Positions 1 to 7,213 of a DNA stretch of 64,000 bases are shown here, one piece after another. Below the pieces are notes generated by a model. It was not told the DNA's origin. It worked only from the letters and a program-made list of their open reading frames with translations, and searched no databases. Source of the DNA: Pseudomonas sp. ANT_H12B (GTDB lineage Bacteria > Pseudomonadota > Gammaproteobacteria > Pseudomonadales > Pseudomonadaceae); the NCBI RefSeq assembly GCF_008369325.1, contig NZ_VOBI01000007.1:124001-188000 (forward strand). Reading direction: 5' to 3'. Position numbers and translations under genes: made by a program. The first letter of the stretch is position 1. Each line of letters starts with the position of its first letter.

Positions 1-354
1 ATCGATCAACCCTGTAACATTACGATCCTTGGGTTCACCGGCGAGCAGAGCCCGTCAATCTTGCCTCAGGCACCACGATATCGAACTTCCCGGAGCGGCC
101 CCAGACGTCCAGAGATTTGGCAAAAGCAAGCACGACAGTCTTTATATTGAGCTTGGCATCTTGGAGCGGGATTGAGGGGTGGGCCGTCACGCTGCCGTTG
201 AGATCGCTGTAGCCCATGAGCAGGAAATTGATACCGACCGGCGTATTGGCGTAGGACCTGGGTTCGAGATCCTCTGCGACTGCACCGGGGCTACTATGAT
301 GAGCGAAGCGGATGCGAACCGAACCAACCTGACGACGCAGAGTTTGTATTTCAT
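1..354 (-). pseudogene. MetA-pathway-of-phenol-degradation type transporter remnant (5' part, frameshifted)
   Basis: The reverse strand encodes the N-terminal part of the outer-membrane transporter family typified by EDLEPRSYANTPVGINFL and LDVWGRSGKFDIVVP. Three pieces lie in three phases. A signal peptide starting MKYKLCVVRLVRF begins at 354. The mature start EDLEPRSY (about 271) is in another frame. Near position 50 the frame ends as GSARR-stop, while the expected continuation AGEPKDRNVTGLID resumes in a different frame and runs off the window edge. Two frameshifts, at about 275 and 50, make this a pseudogene. The family assignment is from memory of conserved N-terminal sequences. Confidence 0.65.
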
Positions 355-842
355 TCACATTCGCTCGCTTCCTGTGAGGACCCCAGAGTTCTATGTATTG
401 TTGTAGCGCATCAGCATTCGTTTGGCACTGACAGCTGCCACCAGCACTGTGTGGCCGCACTTCGATCGGATACTCTTGGCCGATCCTCGATTGACCAAAG
501 CATCACGCACTTCCTTGAACCGCTTCCGGATGATGCCGGCGGCCTGGCATTGCAGTTTCCAGTCCTCATACAGGACTAGCACCTCATGATCTGCACGCCC
601 CTATCGCGCCAGCACCAATAGCGCCTGCCCCCCATCACCAAGGTGACAGTCAGCCAAGCGGCAGGCACTATCAGCATCAACAAGGCTGCATTCGACTTGA
701 GCACTTGAAGTGCTGGACGACGGAAACGTCTGAGCAGATACCGGTGCAGTGGGGGGTGTAGTGGTCAACTGCCGTGCAAATAATTTTTTTAAACGATAAA
801 TCGAGAGATTAATGCCGCAGATAGCAACGACGCTCCGTGAGT
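355..842. other. Accessory stretch without a supportable gene
   Basis: Open frames exist here (for example 391-582 on the minus strand, 63 residues), but none resembles a family I recognise and none has a clear ribosome binding site. The right half carries one copy of an IS21-like terminal repeat (761-781). Together with the neighbouring pseudogene, this looks like eroded accessory DNA. Confidence 0.4.
761..781 (+). repeat. IS21-like terminal repeat copy 1
   Basis: Matches the pattern GTGGTCAA-N6-RTGCAAAT that recurs at 1231 and 1255 in the same orientation. IS21-family elements carry several repeats of about 20 bp at each end, so this may be the scar of a lost insertion sequence. No transposase is present. 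The family link is inferred. Confidence 0.4.
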
Positions 843-1052
843 TTAAAACGGGTCTGGCCCCGGCTCTACACCAGTGAAGGTGATCTCAACGGGGTCACTT
901 TCGCGCTGCCACGCTAGCTGATAGACCAGCCACTGGTGCTTTCCTTCTTTACGATCAGCCACCAACAACAGCGTCCATCCTGCCCTCAGCAACTGGTTGG
1001 CGTTTTCCTCGCTGCGAGTGCTGATCAACCTCTTCGTTTGGTCTATCGCCAT
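843..1052 (-). CDS. Small hypothetical protein (69 aa)
   Basis: Start taken at ATG 1052; an in-frame TTG lies at 1058. The protein contains TRSEENANQLLRAGWTLLLVAD, then a central segment HQWLVYQLAWQRE, and resembles small Pseudomonas proteins of about 70 residues that pair a LLxxGWxLL motif with a hydrophobic strand. No enzymatic motif or membrane segment is visible. It is flanked by IS-like repeats and may be a stray accessory gene. Function unknown. Confidence 0.5.
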   Translation of the reverse strand: MAIDQTKRLISTRSEENANQLLRAGWTLLLVADRKEGKHQWLVYQLAWQRESDPVEITFTGVEPGPDPF

Positions 1053-1230
1053 TGCCAATTTCCGTAATGTGCCATCGTTATAGAGGCGTAAAGGCTAGCA
1101 GGCCATTTGATGATGAGCCCCTATGCGCAATCCCTTCAATGCGTATGTATTGGTAGCAGAGCTTAGGCGACAACTGGGCGGATTGTGTTGCCATGACGTT
1201 TTCTTATAGATCAAAACTAATCAGCTGAAG

Positions 1231-1275
1231 GTGGTCAAATCGAATGCAAATGTGGTGGTCAATTAGCATGCAATT
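1231..1275 (+). repeat. IS21-like terminal repeats copies 2 and 3
   Basis: Two 21-bp units (1231-1251 and 1255-1275) sit 24 bp apart, both of the form GTGGTCAA-N6-ATGCAA. They share sequence and orientation with 761-781. The tandem arrangement is typical of IS21-family ends, but the rest of the element is gone. Confidence 0.45.
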
Positions 1276-1628
1276 TCCAATCTCTAGTTTTGTACCAAGC
1301 TCAACCGTTAGAAAATCATCAGCCAAGTCGCGTCCTGCAAGCCGGTTTTAGGTTTGAACAATAGACAAGTTTCTGATCAGAGCAAACCTACCGAAATATG
1401 TTGACTAGACATTTATTGACTTAAATTTACACATCTAAACATATGAGCGCTGCATACAACCACCACTCAAGCCTTGAGCTTTCATAGTCGACATATGTTC
1501 CCCATTATAAAACGGCGGCCGGCGAAGGAAAACCAGCCGGCACCTGAAACAGACACAGCGGCAACTTCTGGCCGCCCTCGATGATGGGACCTAAAATTGA
1601 GTAGCTCATGACGCACGATTTCCAGATA
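1276..1628. other. Non-coding stretch upstream of the LexA box
   Basis: AT-rich for this window. I see no open frame with coding character and no RNA gene. It separates the IS-like repeats from the SOS-controlled gene to the right. Confidence 0.4.
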
Positions 1629-1644
1629 CTGTACAAACATACAG
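1629..1644 (+). promoter_or_regulatory. LexA operator (SOS box)
   Basis: CTGTACAAACATACAG is an exact CTGT-N8-ACAG palindrome, the gammaproteobacterial LexA box consensus. It lies 61 bp before the ATG of the yedK/HMCES-type gene, a family named for SOS association. The site is read directly; repression by LexA is inferred. Confidence 0.8.
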
Positions 1645-1705
1645 TAAACTTGGAGAATGGCTTGCGGTCAATTTCTGTAGGATAAATCTGATATTCGGGT
1701 GATCT

Positions 1706-2398
1706 ATGTGCGGAAGGCTTTCACAGTATCGGGGCATTCACGACTTTGTTGCGGCACTGGGCATGCCGAACGCTTTGGCGAACTCCACTGGCGACCAGCT
1801 CTTCGAGCGCTACAACGCCGCTCCAACAACTCAGCTCGCCCTCTTCCACCAGGAGGGCAATGTGCTGCACGCGGACATGGTTCGCTGGGGCTGGCGCCCG
1901 CATTGGGCCAAGGATCGCGCCGCACCGATCAATGCCCGGGTTGAGAAAGTCGCACATGGTCCCTTCTTCCGCGCGATCTGGCCGCACCGGGCGATTCTCG
2001 CTATCGACAACTGGTTCGAGTGGGTAGATGAAGGCGGACCGAAGAAACAGCCTTACCTTATCCGCTACCAGGACCAGGTACCAATCCTGTGCGCCTCCAT
2101 CGGCCAATATCCGAATGCCGATCATGAACCCAGCGAGCATGATGGCTTCGTTATCATCACCGCCGACAGCGCCGGCGGCATGGTGGACATACACGACCGG
2201 CGGCCAGTGACGTTATCACCGGAACTCGCTCGCGAATGGCTGGACCCGGGCACGCCCAAGGAGCGCGCCGAACAGATAGTGCTGCTTCAGGGAGAGCCGA
2301 CCGAGGCATTCGAGTGGTTCAAGGTTGATCGCGCAGTAGGCAATGTCCGCAATCAGGGTGCAGCACTCATTGCACCGGCCGACCCAGCACTGCTTTGA
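1706..2398 (+). CDS. yedK: SOS response-associated peptidase (YedK/HMCES family)
   Basis: A 230-residue SRAP-family protein. The catalytic Cys2 follows the initiator Met (MCGRLSQY), which fixes the start at 1706. The conserved NARVEKV, the active-site region around DNWFEWVDEGG, and the ADSAGGMVDIHDRRPVTL segment with its conserved His are all present, and the length is normal. Family members form a covalent thiazolidine link with abasic sites in single-stranded DNA and so protect them from cleavage. The LexA box 61 bp upstream indicates induction during DNA damage. The gene stands alone at the prophage edge and may be accessory. Confidence 0.93.
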   Translation: MCGRLSQYRGIHDFVAALGMPNALANSTGDQLFERYNAAPTTQLALFHQEGNVLHADMVRWGWRPHWAKDRAAPINARVEKVAHGPFFRAIWPHRAILAIDNWFEWVDEGGPKKQPYLIRYQDQVPILCASIGQYPNADHEPSEHDGFVIITADSAGGMVDIHDRRPVTLSPELAREWLDPGTPKERAEQIVLLQGEPTEAFEWFKVDRAVGNVRNQGAALIAPADPALL

Positions 2399-2435
2399 TC
2401 AGCTTGATGCGGTGGAAGTGTTTACGACATGTTTT

Positions 2436-2710
2436 ACACTTTTCGTGTAATTAACAGCCTTAATGTGTAAGTCCTTTCAACGAGCCACGCCCAGCAATAA
2501 CAACTACTTCCATCCATGTTTGCAGAAAATGGCGGGACAGTTACTTACTTAAGTACGTACGTAATTTCCACTTATCGTGTAATAAACAGCCGCAGGAAAA
2601 ATCCATAACCCATATACACCCAAAGCCCTAATCCCCGCTCGCCATATACACCCATAGACCTAGGACAAAGTCGTTATAGCGAAGCATATACACATACAGC
2701 CCTAGGGCAT
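2436..2710 (+). repeat. Two families of short direct repeats in a non-coding region
   Basis: The 460-bp gap 2399-2861 holds no convincing gene. It carries CACTTTTCGTGTAATTAACAGCC-like units at about 2437 and 2570; the first contains the palindrome TTACAC-N5-GTGTAA. It also has three copies of CATATACAC followed by a variable AxAGxCCTA core, starting at 2611, 2643 and 2685. The arrangement recalls operators or iterons. No adjacent replication or regulator gene explains them. Confidence 0.5.
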
Positions 2711-2861
2711 GTACCCGACGTGCTCGCCGCCTAAAGTTCAATTAATTGCGATAACCCATTGACGAACCCTCCTTTAAACAACTAGTTTAAAAACAGATTC
2801 ACTTCCTCCCTCTCAGCTACCGCGCCATTAAGCGCGGCATATTTCTTTGCGAGAATAAAAA

Positions 2862-2966
2862 ATGAATGTGCTGACTCTTCTTATGGTGACCGTTGAGTTT
2901 TTGATAAAACTTACTGAGCTGTTGCAGCTCTGGGGTATCGGCTGCGCAGGCTTGACTCCATGGTGA
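2862..2966 (+). CDS. Possible 34-residue peptide
   Basis: A short frame, MNVLTLLMVTVEFLIKLTEL and onward, ends in GLTPW one base before the convergent methylase stop. A weak GAG lies about 9 bases upstream. It is mildly hydrophobic and matches nothing I recognise. It may be chance. Confidence 0.25.
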   Translation: MNVLTLLMVTVEFLIKLTELLQLWGIGCAGLTPW

Positions 2967-3761
2967 TCAGAACAATCCGCCCAAGGCCGACGGCTCCCAG
3001 TTCGTGATCACTAGCTCACCGCTGACCTCGGCTTTACCCTGCCGCTGGTTGGTGTTGCAGTAGCGGATGTCCAGCGTCTCAAAGTGAAAATCCTCGAAGA
3101 CGTGGCGGATGTCCGGGTGATCGTTGATGCTGACCATCACCTTGCCCTTGCAGCGGCGCATGAAGTCGGCCATCCGCTCGTAGTTCTCAAACGGAAAATC
3201 CACCCCATAGCCAGCGGTCTGCCAGTAAGGCGGGTCCATGTAGTGGAAGGTGTGGGCACGGTCGTAGCGTTCGGCGCATTCCAGCCAGGGGAGATTTTCA
3301 ACGTAGGTGCCGGACAGGCGCTGCCAGGCGGCCGAGAGATTTTCCTCGATCCGCAGGAGGTTGATGGCTGGGCCAGTAGTCGCGGTACCAAACGTTTGAC
3401 CAGTGACCTTGCCAGCAAAAGCATGGTGCTGCAGGTAGAAGAATCGGGCGGCGCGCTGGATGTCGGTGAGGGTTTCGGGGCGGGTCATCTTCTGCCACTC
3501 GAACACTTGGCGCGAGCTGAGCGCCCATTTGAATTGGCGCACGAACTCTTCGAGGTGGTTCTGCACGACGCGGTACAGCGTGACCAGGTCGCCGTTGATG
3601 TCGTTGAGGACTTCAACGGGCGCTGCCTGGGGCCGCATGAAGTAGAGCGCGGCACCGCCGGCAAAGACTTCGACGTAGCATTCGTGTGGTGGAAAAAGCG
3701 GAATGAGGCGGTCGGCCAGGCGGCGTTTGCCGCCCATCCAAGGGATGATGGGTGTGGACAT
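2967..3761 (-). CDS. Phage DNA adenine methylase (D12 class, Dam-like)
   Basis: A 264-residue class alpha N6-adenine methyltransferase. N-terminal PWMGGKRRLADRL is the SAM-binding PWxGGK motif, FAGGAALYF is motif I, and DPPYW (about residues 190-195) is the catalytic motif IV. The start MSTPIIPWMGGK at 3761 fits the family; an upstream in-frame start at 3770 would add three residues. It closes the leftward late operon of the prophage, where such orphan methylases are common and usually serve anti-restriction. Target sequence not deducible, though Dam relatives often modify GATC. Confidence 0.88.
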   Translation of the reverse strand: MSTPIIPWMGGKRRLADRLIPLFPPHECYVEVFAGGAALYFMRPQAAPVEVLNDINGDLVTLYRVVQNHLEEFVRQFKWALSSRQVFEWQKMTRPETLTDIQRAARFFYLQHHAFAGKVTGQTFGTATTGPAINLLRIEENLSAAWQRLSGTYVENLPWLECAERYDRAHTFHYMDPPYWQTAGYGVDFPFENYERMADFMRRCKGKVMVSINDHPDIRHVFEDFHFETLDIRYCNTNQRQGKAEVSGELVITNWEPSALGGLF

Positions 3762-3873
3762 TGAGAGCAAGACCTTTGCTGTATGGATAAACAGGTGCTA
3801 GGCTCGCCGCGCTTTGTGCACGGAGCAAGAGCCTTGGCTGGACTTGCAGGGACAATCTGCAGGGACGGCGACT

Positions 3874-3899
3874 GGGTTGGATGTTGACGCATCCAACCC
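3874..3899. terminator. Perfect 10-bp hairpin between methylase and spanin genes
   Basis: GGGTTGGATG, loop TTGACG, CATCCAACCC. A T-run follows only on the plus side (about 8 bases later), so as a leftward terminator it is imperfect. It could instead regulate or process the late transcript. Confidence 0.45.
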
Positions 3900-3911
3900 G
3901 GCCGCTCTTTT

Positions 3912-4454
3912 TCACTTCGCTGTTGAGACTTCTTTGGCGTAGGCCTGACAGGCCGCCAAGGCGATCAGTCCTTGGTCGCCGGCATCGGTGATGCCGATAA
4001 TTCGTTGAGCATGCGCTGGGTTAAGTTGGGCTCTTGTGGGGCCATGAACCACGCCGCCGGTTGGGGTGGCGGCTGACACTGTGTCGCCACTGGCTGCTTC
4101 GGTGGCGTCGAGTAGGACTGACAGCCGTAGATCAGCAGTGGCAAGGCGATCACGCAGGCGAGCCTGGTTGGTTTGAGCATCGCTGAGTTCCTTGTAGTGG
4201 GTTTGTTCACTGGTCGACAGCCGCTGCTCCAGGGCCAGGCGCTTGTCCTGTGCCGTGCGCACCTGGTCAGCGGCGCCGTTGCTGATGGCGATCAGATCGT
4301 CCTTATGCAGGCTGGCCTGTTCGGCGAGTTGCTGGCCGTAGCGCCAGTCCTGAACCTTCCAGGCCGACGCGGCAGATCCGCCGACCAATGCGGTCAGCAG
4401 CATGCCAACGGCTAACAGCCGGTACGGCGCGGGGATCAGGTCGACGACACGCAT
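3912..4454 (-). CDS. Phage inner-membrane spanin (Rz-like)
   Basis: A 180-residue protein with an N-terminal membrane anchor (LLAVGMLLTALVGGSAASAW) followed by a long helical, coiled-coil-prone region rich in Gln/Ala/Leu, the architecture of Rz i-spanins. Start chosen at ATG 4454 with GAGGGC upstream. The first bases overlap the 3' end of the endolysin, and the Rz1 lipoprotein gene is nested inside in another frame, the classic arrangement of lysis cassettes. Rz and Rz1 together fuse the inner and outer membranes at the last step of lysis. Confidence 0.85.
   Translation of the reverse strand: MRVVDLIPAPYRLLAVGMLLTALVGGSAASAWKVQDWRYGQQLAEQASLHKDDLIAISNGAADQVRTAQDKRLALEQRLSTSEQTHYKELSDAQTNQARLRDRLATADLRLSVLLDATEAASGDTVSAATPTGGVVHGPTRAQLNPAHAQRIIGITDAGDQGLIALAACQAYAKEVSTAK
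3965..4180 (-). CDS. Phage outer-membrane spanin lipoprotein (Rz1-like), nested in Rz
   Basis: MLKPTRLACVIALPLLIYGC has a signal peptide and lipobox (LIYGC). The mature part is short and proline-rich (CQPPPQPAAWFMAPQEP), which is diagnostic of Rz1. The gene lies wholly within the Rz gene in a different frame. An upstream in-frame start at 4210 is less likely, because it would put a charged stretch before the signal peptide. About 70 residues is usual for the family. Confidence 0.82.
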   Translation of the reverse strand: MLKPTRLACVIALPLLIYGCQSYSTPPKQPVATQCQPPPQPAAWFMAPQEPNLTQRMLNELSASPMPATKD

Positions 4455-4999
4455 AGCACTGCCCTCGCCCGGGTCCACAGTTGCAACCGATCCTGCAGGC
4501 CGTTGAGTCCGCCGTTGATTTGGCGAGTTATCGCATTGAATTCATCCCGATCCGCCAAGGCGTTCAGTTCGCGTACCCACCAGAACCACGCCGCCGACTC
4601 CGCAGCCCATTGCGGCTGCTCGAGCAGCTCAGGGGTGCGCAGCAAACGCTCGTCACCGAACAACGCCAGGCTGCAGCGCAGATAATTGCTATGGCCGGTC
4701 ACCTGGATCAGGCCGCGCCCGCGAAAGCGCTGGCCGTCTCCATCCGCTTCCGGGGTGTTGCCCAGTTTTGCGGCCAGATTGCCGGTGTCGTATTTGCTCA
4801 GGTACTGATCACCACCCAACTCACGGACGTACTGCAGCTGGCCAGACTCGTGCCCGACCTGGGCTAGGAATGCCGCTTGACGTTTCGGTGTGTTGATCTG
4901 TCGATGGATCATCGCCGCGTTTAGGGCGGATACAAAAACGCCCGCTTGGCGGCGGGCGTTGGGCATGATGCGTTGTAGCTGTTGCTCAGTGATGGGCAT
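4436..4999 (-). CDS. Phage endolysin, glycoside hydrolase family 19
   Basis: 187 residues. AAFLAQVGHESGQL carries the catalytic Glu typical of GH19 lysozyme/chitinase folds, and RFRGRGLIQVTGHSNY is the signature substrate-binding motif. There is no signal peptide, so release depends on the holin encoded at 10008-10352. Start at ATG 4999, preceded by AGGAG. Its 3' end overlaps the Rz start by 19 bases. A strong terminator-like hairpin lies within its first codons (4937-4960). Confidence 0.9.
   Translation of the reverse strand: MPITEQQLQRIMPNARRQAGVFVSALNAAMIHRQINTPKRQAAFLAQVGHESGQLQYVRELGGDQYLSKYDTGNLAAKLGNTPEADGDGQRFRGRGLIQVTGHSNYLRCSLALFGDERLLRTPELLEQPQWAAESAAWFWWVRELNALADRDEFNAITRQINGGLNGLQDRLQLWTRARAVLCVSST
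4937..4960 (-). terminator. Terminator-like hairpin inside the endolysin 5' coding region
   Basis: On the minus strand, AACGCCCGC pairs across a 6-base loop with GCGGGCGTT and is followed by TTTTT. It sits about 40 bases into the gene, encoding the NARRQAGVF segment. It could attenuate lysis-gene expression unless antiterminated. Confidence 0.45.
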
Positions 5000-5014
5000 A
5001 AACACTCCTGACAT

Positions 5015-5036
5015 AAAAAAGCCGCCCTCAGGCGGT
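5015..5036 (-). terminator. Intrinsic terminator after gpD
   Basis: Minus-strand stem ACCGCC/GGCGGC with a 4-base loop, followed by six T. It lies between the gpD stop and the endolysin start. Confidence 0.6.
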
Positions 5037-5047
5037 GATGGGATGCG

Positions 5048-6094
5048 CTATTGCTTCTCGACGCTCACAACCTTGAGCGGCGGCTTAGCTTTCTTTTTCT
5101 TACCCTTGGATTTGCCCTGCTTGCCGGCATTGCACTCGACCGTGGTTGACCAGCCGGATTGGGTAAACACCTGCTCGACCGAATCCGCCAAGTACTCGCC
5201 ATCAAGGCCGACCTTGAACCCATGGGCGTTGATCAAGCGCTCGGCAAAGATGTCGGTCCGGCCGGGCATCTCGAAACGCACGTCAGCGGTCGAACGATTG
5301 AACGCCGCTAAACGCGCCTTGGCGGCCGCCTCGGCGGCGGTCTTGTTCGGGTAGATATGCCGATCGGTATGCACCGCCGGCAAGCCATCCGGGGCCTCGT
5401 CGTTATCCACCGAGACGATGGCGAGCTTGCCGGTCTTCTTGTCTTGGTGCTTGGTGGCCACGGCCTTGTGCGAGTTGCGATCGCCGAGGCTGAACTGCCA
5501 GCGGCTGAGGTCGCTACGCGTCAGGGTGATCGCGCCGAACGCCTTGCCGCTGGCCGTCTGGCCCGCTTGACGCGGCATCACCAACAGCTTGCCGTCGGCC
5601 ACCTTGGCCGTGCAGTCGTATTGCTTGGCCAGGCGCGTGATGAAATTAAAATCAGACTCGTTGAGCTGATCGACCCGGGCAACTTTCGTCGATACCGGAC
5701 ACACCGGCTGCCAGCCATTGCGCGCAGCGATGTCGGCCACGATCGTCGACAGCGGCACGTCTTCCCAGCTGCCGCTACGGATGGTCTTGCCACTGCCGCG
5801 CATGTCGCTGGCCTTGCCCTTGATCACGATCGTGTCCGGCGGACCCGACACCTCGACCGTGTCCACCGCGTAACGCCCCAGGCGCACCAAGGAGGTTTCG
5901 GCATAGCCCAGGTAGATCTCGATCGAACTGCCACGCCGAGGCAGCAGCACCTGGCCGTCTCGGTCATCAATGCGCAACTCAAACTCGTCGGACTCCATCC
6001 CGGGTTTGTCAGAGGTGCGCAGCAACAACAACCGATCATTGATCTTGGCCGTCACATCGGCGCCATCGGCCACGATTCGAAACATGGGGGTCAT
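5048..6094 (-). CDS. Phage late control protein D, tail/baseplate hub (P2 gpD family)
   Basis: 348 residues. The N-terminal FRIVADGADVTAKINDRL and FELRIDDRDG, then LGYAETSLVRLGRYAVDTVE and the DFNFITRLAKQYDCTAKV core, match the P2 gpD hub family, which is structurally related to T4 gp27. The C-terminus is lysine-rich (KGKKKKAKPP). Family members form the hub at the tail tip to which the tape measure and baseplate attach. It sits between two terminator-like hairpins, unusual for the middle of a late operon. Confidence 0.9.
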   Translation of the reverse strand: MTPMFRIVADGADVTAKINDRLLLLRTSDKPGMESDEFELRIDDRDGQVLLPRRGSSIEIYLGYAETSLVRLGRYAVDTVEVSGPPDTIVIKGKASDMRGSGKTIRSGSWEDVPLSTIVADIAARNGWQPVCPVSTKVARVDQLNESDFNFITRLAKQYDCTAKVADGKLLVMPRQAGQTASGKAFGAITLTRSDLSRWQFSLGDRNSHKAVATKHQDKKTGKLAIVSVDNDEAPDGLPAVHTDRHIYPNKTAAEAAAKARLAAFNRSTADVRFEMPGRTDIFAERLINAHGFKVGLDGEYLADSVEQVFTQSGWSTTVECNAGKQGKSKGKKKKAKPPLKVVSVEKQ

Positions 6095-6105
6095 AGATTT
6101 TGCTC

Positions 6106-6130
6106 AAAAAAAAACCCGCACAAGGCGGGT
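6106..6130 (-). terminator. Intrinsic terminator between gpX and gpD
   Basis: Minus strand ACCCGC, 5-base loop, GCGGGT, then a run of nine T. There are also A/T runs on the other side, so it could work in both directions. It implies that full late-operon transcription needs antitermination. Confidence 0.7.
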
Positions 6131-6177
6131 AAAAAAAGAAAGGAGCTTGAGGAATCAAGCGGCACGAGTGTAGACCA

Positions 6178-6384
6178 TCAATCCCACAAGCTGACCCCCT
6201 CCCCGGTCGGGCTGGGCAGATCCGGCAGATAGATGACCACGCCGGTGCGGTAGGGCTGGGGCTCATCCGCCAACCCCTGATTGGCATCCAGCACCGCTTC
6301 GGTGCTGCCGTTCAGATGGCCATAAACGTTATGGCAAATGACATCGAGCATGTCCCCATCAGACGTTCTGCATGTCGTCGCCAT
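6178..6384 (-). CDS. Phage tail protein X (P2 gpX family)
   Basis: A 68-residue LysM-like tail protein. TSDGDMLDVICHNVYGH near the N-terminus and VVIYLPDLP near the C-terminus are the family signature. Start MATTCRTS at 6384. Its 5' end overlaps the 3' end of gpU by 26 bases, as in P2-like tail operons. Role: tail completion, by family. Confidence 0.88.
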   Translation of the reverse strand: MATTCRTSDGDMLDVICHNVYGHLNGSTEAVLDANQGLADEPQPYRTGVVIYLPDLPSPTGEGVSLWD

Positions 6385-7204
6385 AGCGCCCAAACTCCAG
6401 AGTGAACCCTTGTTTACGCGGAATCCCGCCGTGCAAAAACGCGCCCTGTTCCTCGGCGATGGTCTTCAGGCACCACGTCCCAATCACCTCGCCATAGCCC
6501 GTGGTCAGGGTCAGCGGCTGAAGCCTGGCGCCGATGGTGCGCAACGTGTCGAGCTGCTTGATCCCACCCTTGAAGCCCGGGTAGATCGTGCCTTTGAGCG
6601 TGAGCTTTTCCTCACCCACCCCAATCGCCTGCTGCGCCGGGCGGCGCGACAGACGCTCCTGGGAAGCCCAGCGGAACTCGGTCGAGCGGCTCAGCTCGTC
6701 GAAGGCCGCCGTGTCCAGGTTGAAGAAATACGGCTGAAGCTTCGGGTCACGCGGCTGAATGATCAGCAGGTGCGGGAACGGCTTCACCGCTTCCGGCGCC
6801 GGCGTAGCATCCACGGCAAAGGAACTGGTGGGCACGATGTTGGCCAACGACGGGCTGACCTTGCCGGCGATGTTGTTGATCGCCGTCGCCGCCTTGCCCG
6901 CCTGCTCCTTCAGCACGCCCATCCGTTCCTGCACTTCGGCGGCCGCCCGGGTCGCCCGGCCGTACACCGCCACCACTTGGCCGACCTTGGCCTGAGCCGC
7001 GTCGACGCCGCGCATCACCCGCTGAAGCTTGGCGCCGATCGCCGGCCCCACGAACGGGATGTTTTCCAGCTCGGACGCCGCGCCCGTAATTTCACTGATC
7101 GCGCCGTTGACCGGGCCCAGCATGCCGTCCGCACTGCGTCGCCCCGCCTCCCCGGCTGCGACCAAGTACTTGAGCCCCGCTTGCAACTGTTCCATATACG
7201 CCAT
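6359..7204 (-). CDS. Phage tail protein U (P2 gpU family) with long N-terminal extension
   Basis: 281 residues, about twice the classical gpU. The C-terminal part from about residue 140 is gpU: FRWASQERLSRRPAQQAIG, LTLKGTIYPGFKGGIKQLDTLR, then GWCLK-like and FTLEFGRYGDD. The N-terminal 140 residues are Ala/Gly-rich and helical, without a family I recognise. gpU caps the tail tube. It follows the tape measure gene by 9 bases. Confidence 0.85.
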   Translation of the reverse strand: MAYMEQLQAGLKYLVAAGEAGRRSADGMLGPVNGAISEITGAASELENIPFVGPAIGAKLQRVMRGVDAAQAKVGQVVAVYGRATRAAAEVQERMGVLKEQAGKAATAINNIAGKVSPSLANIVPTSSFAVDATPAPEAVKPFPHLLIIQPRDPKLQPYFFNLDTAAFDELSRSTEFRWASQERLSRRPAQQAIGVGEEKLTLKGTIYPGFKGGIKQLDTLRTIGARLQPLTLTTGYGEVIGTWCLKTIAEEQGAFLHGGIPRKQGFTLEFGRYGDDMQNV

Positions 7205-7213
7205 ACGGCCTCC

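Noticed and set aside
391..582. 63-residue minus-strand frame
   Set aside because: No family resemblance, no ribosome binding site, and it lies in eroded DNA.
1..3000. Search for a second copy of the tRNA-Ser 3' end as prophage attachment site
   Set aside because: No convincing match seen by eye; the left attachment site may be mutated or outside the window.
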